The notes under the pieces were generated by a model that saw nothing but the letters and a program-made list of their open reading frames with translations, was not told the DNA's origin and ran no database searches. The position numbers were made by a program, and so were the translations under genes. Shown one piece after another: positions 58,879 through 64,000 of a stretch of DNA of 64,000 nucleotides (positions within the stretch are counted from its first letter, which is position 1; every line of letters starts with the position of its first letter). Source of the stretch: Chryseobacterium sp. GVT01B (GTDB lineage: Bacteria > Bacteroidota > Bacteroidia > Flavobacteriales > Weeksellaceae); the NCBI RefSeq assembly GCF_019970045.1, contig NZ_JAHXYI010000008.1:186001-250000 (forward strand). The letters are read 5' to 3'.

Positions 58879-59880
58879 ATGACAAATGTTCCCCCAAAAG
58901 TATCCATTATTGTTCCTGTTTATAATGTCGAAAACTATCTGACAAAATGCCTTGACTCTTTGGTAAACCAGAGTCTTACCGGTATTGAGATTCTTATAGT
59001 AAACGATGGGAGTAAAGATAATTCAGGAAAAATAATTGAAGAATATGCACAAAGATATCCGGAAAAAATAAAAGCTTTTACCAAAGAAAACGGAGGTTTA
59101 AGCGATGCCCGAAATTTTGGACTTGACAGAGCTGCCGGAGATTATATAGGTTTTGTAGACAGTGATGACTATGTTTCCGAAAAAATGTTTGAAGAAATGT
59201 TTCTGTTAGGAGAGAAGCATCAGGCAAAAATGGTGATCTGCAATATTCAGAAAGTTGACGAAGCCGGGAAAATTACCCAAAAACTCACTCAGGTTCCTGA
59301 TATGTCCGAGAAAATAGTTCTTGAAAATAATTTTTCAGTGTTCTCGGATATCAGCTATTTTGCATGCAATAAACTGTTCAAAAAAGAACTTTTTAATCAA
59401 AGAAGATTTAAAAAAGGAGTTCATTTTGAAGATATTCAGTTGATTCCACAACTTTTACTGGAGTGTGATACCATTGCTCAGACCCAAAATTTCTATTATC
59501 AATATCTTGAACGTACCGATTCTATTACGAAAACTCATACGGAAAAAGGACTTGATATGCTGAAAGCAGTTGCAGATGTGGAAAATGTATTCAATGAATC
59601 TAAGTATTCTCACAAAAAAGAAGAATTAAAAAATTTCCAGATTTTTGAAGGAGTTTATTCATTCCTGGCTTACCTGGCCTTTGTGAAAAAAGAGGAAATG
59701 TTTTATAATATGTCTGATCAGTTGGCCCTTTTTATGAAGGAAAGACAAATAAAAATTCAAGATATATTGAACTATAGTCGTTTTGGTAAGAATTATCTTT
59801 TATCTTTGCCTTTGAAGAAAAAAATTTTTTATCTGTTGTTTTTTGGAGGACAGAAAAGATTGATAAGAAAGTTGATTTAA
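58879..59880 (+). CDS. Glycosyltransferase family 2
   Basis: This 333-residue GT-A fold enzyme has VSIIVPVYNVENYL (residues about 8-21), EILIVNDGSKDNSG (about 36-49), ENGGLSDARNFGLDRA (about 71-86) and the DxD-type motif FVDSDDYVS (about 93-101). It transfers a sugar from a nucleotide donor, probably onto a growing polysaccharide repeat unit. The gene starts three bases after the arginase-like gene and precedes the WecA-like initiator. Confidence 0.92.
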   Translation: MTNVPPKVSIIVPVYNVENYLTKCLDSLVNQSLTGIEILIVNDGSKDNSGKIIEEYAQRYPEKIKAFTKENGGLSDARNFGLDRAAGDYIGFVDSDDYVSEKMFEEMFLLGEKHQAKMVICNIQKVDEAGKITQKLTQVPDMSEKIVLENNFSVFSDISYFACNKLFKKELFNQRRFKKGVHFEDIQLIPQLLLECDTIAQTQNFYYQYLERTDSITKTHTEKGLDMLKAVADVENVFNESKYSHKKEELKNFQIFEGVYSFLAYLAFVKKEEMFYNMSDQLALFMKERQIKIQDILNYSRFGKNYLLSLPLKKKIFYLLFFGGQKRLIRKLI

Positions 59881-59993
59881 TAAACACAAATGTACGTACT
59901 ATTGTTTCGAGCAATAGAAAATGATGATGAAGTTCTTTAGAAGTCCTGCATTATGAGTTTTTATTGAGAAATACAAGTGCTGAATAAGAAAGA

Positions 59994-61112
59994 ATGAAAA
60001 ATTTTGAATTGTTCTTAAGCGGATCGGGAATACCTATTTTCTATATAAAAATAGGACTTGGTTTCGTATTCGCCTTTTTAATTACCTTTTTCTCTATTCC
60101 TACCATCGTCAAGATCTCGAGAAGGAAGAATCTGATGGATGAGCCTGGGATAAGAAGTTCGCATCTTAGAGAAATTCCTAACCTTGGTGGGATTGCCATT
60201 TTCTATTCAATAGGAATCTGTGCTTCTATTTTTGCCTATGAGCTGTTTGACCTTTACAAATTTTTATTTGCCTCATTGATTATCCTGCTGTATGTAGGGG
60301 TAATGGATGATATTGTTGTGATGAGGGCTTATAAGAAACTTGTTGCACAAATTGTCGTGTCTTCGCTGGTGGTTATTGGTTCAGATATTAGAATAAGAAG
60401 TTTATTTGGAATATTTGGTGTGTATGAGCTGGAGTATTTCATAAGTGTCCTGTTCAGTATCATCACCTTTATCATTCTGATCAATGCTTTCAACCTGATC
60501 GATGGGATAGACGGATTGGCAGGTGGTTATTCTGTAATCTGCAGTGCCTTATTTGGAATAAGCTATTACCGATTAGGAGAATATAACTATCCGCTGGTCG
60601 TATTATCTGTTATTATTATTGGGACTGTATTGGCTTTCCTGTACTATAATTTGTCCAACTATCGTACCCGTAAAATATTTATGGGAGATACAGGATCCAT
60701 GCTGCTAGGCTTTTTGCTGGCCTTTACTTCCATTTGCTTCATAGATATTTTTATTGATAAAAACCTTGCAGATGTACCAAGATATCACCTTCAGTCTGCT
60801 CCTGTAGTAGCTGTAGCGATCCTGATTCTTCCGATCGTAGATACCTTAAATGTAATATTCATAAGGCTTTATAATAAGAAATCACCATTCGATGCAGATA
60901 AAAATCACATTCACCACAAGCTGTTGAAGCTAAATCTTACCCACAGGAGATCTACTTTTTATATCATTCTTTACTATTTAATGATTGTGGGAGTTGCTTA
61001 TTATTTAAGACATATTGATGTCAATCTGTTATTATTGGTGATTATTTCATTAGGCTTTTTCGGAGCTTATCTGCCAGATTTGCTATATCGATTAAGAAAT
61101 AACAAAAATTAA
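59994..61112 (+). CDS. Undecaprenyl-phosphate sugar-1-phosphate transferase (WecA/MraY family)
   Basis: This 372-residue protein has 10-11 membrane helices. It has the family motifs VGVMDDIVVMRAYKKL (about residues 98-113), NAFNLIDGIDGLAGGYSVI (about 163-181) and IFMGDTGSMLLGFLLAF (about 226-242), followed by DADKNHIHHKLL (about 299-310), the HxHH-type motif of WecA-like enzymes. It would start repeat-unit synthesis by moving a GlcNAc-1-P-type sugar onto undecaprenyl phosphate at the inner membrane. The export genes directly downstream support a polysaccharide role. Confidence 0.93.
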   Translation: MKNFELFLSGSGIPIFYIKIGLGFVFAFLITFFSIPTIVKISRRKNLMDEPGIRSSHLREIPNLGGIAIFYSIGICASIFAYELFDLYKFLFASLIILLYVGVMDDIVVMRAYKKLVAQIVVSSLVVIGSDIRIRSLFGIFGVYELEYFISVLFSIITFIILINAFNLIDGIDGLAGGYSVICSALFGISYYRLGEYNYPLVVLSVIIIGTVLAFLYYNLSNYRTRKIFMGDTGSMLLGFLLAFTSICFIDIFIDKNLADVPRYHLQSAPVVAVAILILPIVDTLNVIFIRLYNKKSPFDADKNHIHHKLLKLNLTHRRSTFYIILYYLMIVGVAYYLRHIDVNLLLLVIISLGFFGAYLPDLLYRLRNNKN

Positions 61113-61123
61113 CAATTAAATAT

Positions 61124-61131
61124 TACTTTTG
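61124..61131 (+). promoter_or_regulatory. Promoter -7 box (TACTTTTG) of the export genes
   Basis: Exact TAnnTTTG match ending 16 bp before the ATG at 61148. The Wza/Wzc-like pair may be transcribed from here. Confidence 0.5.
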
Positions 61132-61147
61132 TAAACAATATTCAAAT

Positions 61148-62020
61148 ATGATGAAGAATTTTAAGTATTTATTTTTAATATTCCCTTTTTTAGTTACCTC
61201 ATGTATCACAACAAAAGATGTGAGGTACTTGCAACCAAGCGAAAGCCTTGTCATTAACGAAGAAGGTCTTATCCCGTACAATATTCCCGTGTACAGGATT
61301 ACCAAAAATGACATCCTTAATCTTAATATCGTAACAACTCCCAAAGGTGATGCCGCACAGTTTTATTCCTCTTACAATGTTTCAGGCGGAGTTTCAGGCG
61401 GAGGTGCAACAAGTTCCGCAATGTCAGGCGGAGGAGCTGTAGGAGCCACAATTGGTGGAAACAGAGGCGGAAATATGAACTTTTATTTTAACGGACTCAA
61501 GGTTGACTCTAATGGTGATATCAATGTATTCGGAATCGGATATATAAAAGCGGAAGGAAGAACTCTTGATGATATTACAAAAGAAATACAGGATAAAGTA
61601 AATGAAAATTTCCAGGAAGGTAAATCTGAAGTAAGACTGAATACAGATGGTATTACCTATTACATTCTTGGTGACGTGGAAACTACAGGACTTTCAGGCG
61701 AAAAAGTAGCCCACAAAAATACCCTTACCATTACTGAGGCATTGGCCATTAATGGTGGATTGAACAGAACTATTGATAAAAAAGAAGTTGTTATCCACAG
61801 AAAACTTCCGGAAGGAATCAAAATTGCCAAAATAGATCTTACCCGTGAAGACCTTATGAACTCTCCTTATTATTATGTGCAGAACGGAGATGAAATCTAT
61901 CTGAATACAAGAGCGAAAAGCTTGAATGGATTCGGAAAAGATCCTATCCAGACTTTGACTACAGGAGTTTCTGTAATTACTACTGCATTATCTATCTATT
62001 TACTCCTTAAAAATCTTTAG
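61148..62020 (+). CDS. Wza-like polysaccharide export lipoprotein
   Basis: This 290-residue protein has a lipoprotein signal peptide (YLFLIFPFLVTSCI, Cys near residue 18). The polysaccharide export domain contains YRITKNDILNLNIV near the N-terminus and GLKVDSNGDINVFGIGYIKAEGRTLDDI (about 118-145). An SLBB-like domain follows (YYILGDVETTGLSGEKV, TITEALAINGGLN), and a C-terminal hydrophobic helix. A Gly/Ser-rich insert (about 80-112) is unusual. It would form the outer-membrane channel for the sugar chain. The Wzc-like gene starts two bases after its stop. Confidence 0.93.
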   Translation: MMKNFKYLFLIFPFLVTSCITTKDVRYLQPSESLVINEEGLIPYNIPVYRITKNDILNLNIVTTPKGDAAQFYSSYNVSGGVSGGGATSSAMSGGGAVGATIGGNRGGNMNFYFNGLKVDSNGDINVFGIGYIKAEGRTLDDITKEIQDKVNENFQEGKSEVRLNTDGITYYILGDVETTGLSGEKVAHKNTLTITEALAINGGLNRTIDKKEVVIHRKLPEGIKIAKIDLTREDLMNSPYYYVQNGDEIYLNTRAKSLNGFGKDPIQTLTTGVSVITTALSIYLLLKNL

Positions 62021-62022
62021 CC

Positions 62023-64000
62023 ATGATTCCAGAAAGAGTAAACACTGCAGAGAAGAATAATTCTCAGAAAGATAAATCCGGGACATTTGCATTATTTGAT
62101 TTAGAACACTTTTTAAGAAGGATTCTTAAAAACTGGTACTGGTTTGTATTGATGTTTATCATTGGATATGCCATGGCATGGGTGTACAGTAAATATTATG
62201 CACAAAATATTTTTGCATCAGACTTATCATTAAGTACCTCAAGTAAAGCTTCCGAATTTCTGCCAACTCAATCTAACCAGTCTATTAACTTTATCTGGGG
62301 AGATACAGGAAATCAGGACGGGCTTTATTTGAAAAAAATGCTTTTATCCAGATCTCACAACGAATTTTTGGTGAAAGAATTAGATCTTTTTGTGAACTAT
62401 TCTACCAAAGGTCTTATAAAATCTACTTATCTGGACAAAGATGACTCACCCGTTTTTCTTCAGATCGATAAAAAGCACCTTCAGCAGATTAATTATCCTA
62501 TTACGCTGATACCAAAAGGAAATGGTTCTTATGAAGTCGTTTTACCTGAAGAAGGAGAGTCTACGAACTTATATAACTATGAAGTAGAAGGATTCCAGGA
62601 TATTAACTCTTATGGAAGACCGGCGGATAAAACCATTAAAATTAATGAATGGTATACTTCTCCTAACCTGAGATTCAGACTGCTTCAAAACCCTGTTCCT
62701 ACCAAAATTAAGCTGGATAATATTATCATTAACCTGAACTCTGTCAACCAGAGTGTAAATGAAATTGTTTCTACCACAGGAGTAGACTTTGATAAAGAAA
62801 TCAGGTCTATTATGATTATTACTAAAACAGGATATAACCTTAATAGTACAGTTAATTTCCTGAATAAATCCGTTGCAGAGCTACAGAAAAAGAGACTTGC
62901 TGATAAAAACATTGTTAATAAGAATACAGATATTTTCTTAAAAGACAACCTTGCGAACATCCGTAAAAAACTTGATTCAAGCGCAAATGTGCTCAATTAT
63001 TTAAAGACTTCTGAAAAACTTTATAATATTAAAGACAGAGACGAAAAATCTCTTGAAAAAATAAAAGAACTGGAAGCTAAAAAAGCTGATATTATCAGTA
63101 AAATAAGTTCTTTGAACAATATCAAGAACACACTTCAGTCTCAGAATTTCGATAAAATGATCGGAACTAATGCGGCAGGTTTTGAAGATGGTGTTTTCTC
63201 AGCAACGGTTTCCGAACTTAAAGCTTTATACACCAAAAAAGCAGAAATGGCTACTATTTATAAGCCGTCATCAGAACCAATGAGAGAAATCAACAGGCTT
63301 ATTGATGAAGCAAGAATGGGGTCGTCCAATAGCTTGAGAAACTATTATAACAGATATTATGAAGAAATCAATAAAATAGATCGTGAAATGGCTGGAGCCA
63401 ATTCTGATTTAGCGACTTATCCTGAAAAAGAAAGGAGATATCTGGATGCAGAGAGGGGTTATAATATGATTGAAGCTACTTATAACAGTCTTTTGGGCAG
63501 ACAAAGTGATACTCAAATGAGAATGGCTACCAATCAGTCTGATATAACGGTTATTGACCCGGCTAAAAATTTAGGTCAAAGACCAATTGGACCTAATGTG
63601 AAATTGGCAAAAACAGCTATTATTTCAGGAATGTTATTGCTTCCACTGTTATTTATCCTTGTCGGTCAGGTGTTTGACAACAAGATCAGAAATATCAAAG
63701 AACTTTTAAGTGCTACAAAAATTCCACTTCTTGGGGTTATCGGAAATAACAACAATGAAAATATGCTTACCGTTCTGGAACAGCCAAAATCATCTGTATC
63801 AGAAGCTTTCAGGGGAATAAGAGCTAATATGAGATTTTTGATGGATAATGAGGACCAAAAAGGTAAGGTCATACTAATCACATCATCCATCGGAGGAGAA
63901 GGGAAGACTTATATTTCCATTAATCTGGCATCAGTAATAGGATTAAGTGATAAAAAAACCATCTTATTGGGAATGGATCTTAGGAAACCAAAAATCTTCG
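62023..64000 (+). CDS. Wzc-like chain-length regulator and tyrosine kinase (partial, runs off window)
   Basis: At least 659 residues are encoded before the window ends, with no stop. The N-terminal Wzz domain has a membrane helix (NWYWFVLMFIIGYAMAWVY, about 39-57) and a long coiled-coil periplasmic part. A second helix (about 527-548) precedes the cytoplasmic BY-kinase domain, with Walker A SSIGGEGKT (about 621-629) and the Walker A' start LLGMDLRKP (about 648). It controls polymer length together with the Wza-like protein. The C-terminal Tyr cluster is beyond the window. Confidence 0.93.
   Translation, partial: MIPERVNTAEKNNSQKDKSGTFALFDLEHFLRRILKNWYWFVLMFIIGYAMAWVYSKYYAQNIFASDLSLSTSSKASEFLPTQSNQSINFIWGDTGNQDGLYLKKMLLSRSHNEFLVKELDLFVNYSTKGLIKSTYLDKDDSPVFLQIDKKHLQQINYPITLIPKGNGSYEVVLPEEGESTNLYNYEVEGFQDINSYGRPADKTIKINEWYTSPNLRFRLLQNPVPTKIKLDNIIINLNSVNQSVNEIVSTTGVDFDKEIRSIMIITKTGYNLNSTVNFLNKSVAELQKKRLADKNIVNKNTDIFLKDNLANIRKKLDSSANVLNYLKTSEKLYNIKDRDEKSLEKIKELEAKKADIISKISSLNNIKNTLQSQNFDKMIGTNAAGFEDGVFSATVSELKALYTKKAEMATIYKPSSEPMREINRLIDEARMGSSNSLRNYYNRYYEEINKIDREMAGANSDLATYPEKERRYLDAERGYNMIEATYNSLLGRQSDTQMRMATNQSDITVIDPAKNLGQRPIGPNVKLAKTAIISGMLLLPLLFILVGQVFDNKIRNIKELLSATKIPLLGVIGNNNNENMLTVLEQPKSSVSEAFRGIRANMRFLMDNEDQKGKVILITSSIGGEGKTYISINLASVIGLSDKKTILLGMDLRKPKIF

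Overview
The window looks like a chromosomal segment of a Chryseobacterium-type flavobacterium (Bacteroidota, Weeksellaceae). The grounds are AT-rich DNA, no Shine-Dalgarno sequences, many exact TAnnTTTG (-7) promoter boxes, a type IX secretion C-terminal domain, and genes that closely resemble flavobacterial flexirubin genes as I remember them. No tRNA, rRNA, CRISPR array, insertion sequence or prophage was seen.

Layout. (1) Positions 1-14496 are mostly housekeeping and signalling: a small exported protein, an ECF-type sigma factor with a 44-residue downstream ORF, a YjjG-like HAD phosphatase, two PepSY-like genes next to a two-component system, trpS, a SanA/YdcF-like protein, lspA, a DksA/TraR-family gene, ileS and an M23 peptidase. 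(2) Positions 14589-47988 are a roughly 33 kb flexirubin (aryl polyene plus dialkylresorcinol) biosynthesis and export cluster. (3) Positions 48181-53953 hold two polytopic membrane proteins, one EpsG-like, and a large T9SS-secreted protein with duplicated FISUMP-like domains. (4) topA and an isolated small Cys-containing protein follow. (5) Positions 57805-64000 open an exopolysaccharide locus: a degenerate arginase-fold protein, a GT2, a WecA/MraY-like initiator, a Wza-like lipoprotein and a Wzc-like kinase cut by the window end.

How the pigment cluster probably works (inference from families). A tyrosine ammonia-lyase makes 4-coumarate and an AMP-binding enzyme activates it onto an acyl carrier protein. 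Ketosynthases (three with intact Cys-His-His, plus one CLF-like partner), an SDR ketoreductase and hot-dog dehydratases build the aryl polyene. A phytoene-desaturase-like oxidoreductase and a halogenase-like flavoprotein may tailor it. DarB and DarA make the dialkylresorcinol. A BtrH-like acyltransferase or a C45/AAT-like enzyme could form the ester linking the two halves. An ABC-2 transporter, an MMPL-PlsC fusion, a LolA-like carrier and a LolB-like lipoprotein would move the lipid-like pigment to the outer membrane. The cluster has a forward arm (14589-16561 and 17949-27784) and a reverse arm (47988 down to 27849), with a single reverse gene (16594-17850) divergent from the ammonia-lyase. 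A bacteriocin-like leader peptide gene sits inside the reverse arm on the opposite strand.

The most unusual signals are: a ketosynthase carrying an in-frame copy of a dispersed palindromic repeat; a ketosynthase-like protein without catalytic residues; a degenerate methyltransferase-like tail on the MMPL-PlsC protein; a BtrH-like enzyme as candidate flexirubin ester synthase; an IleRS with GIHH in place of HIGH; a parS-like palindrome; and a (GATAAAA)n heptamer array directly upstream of the trpS promoter.
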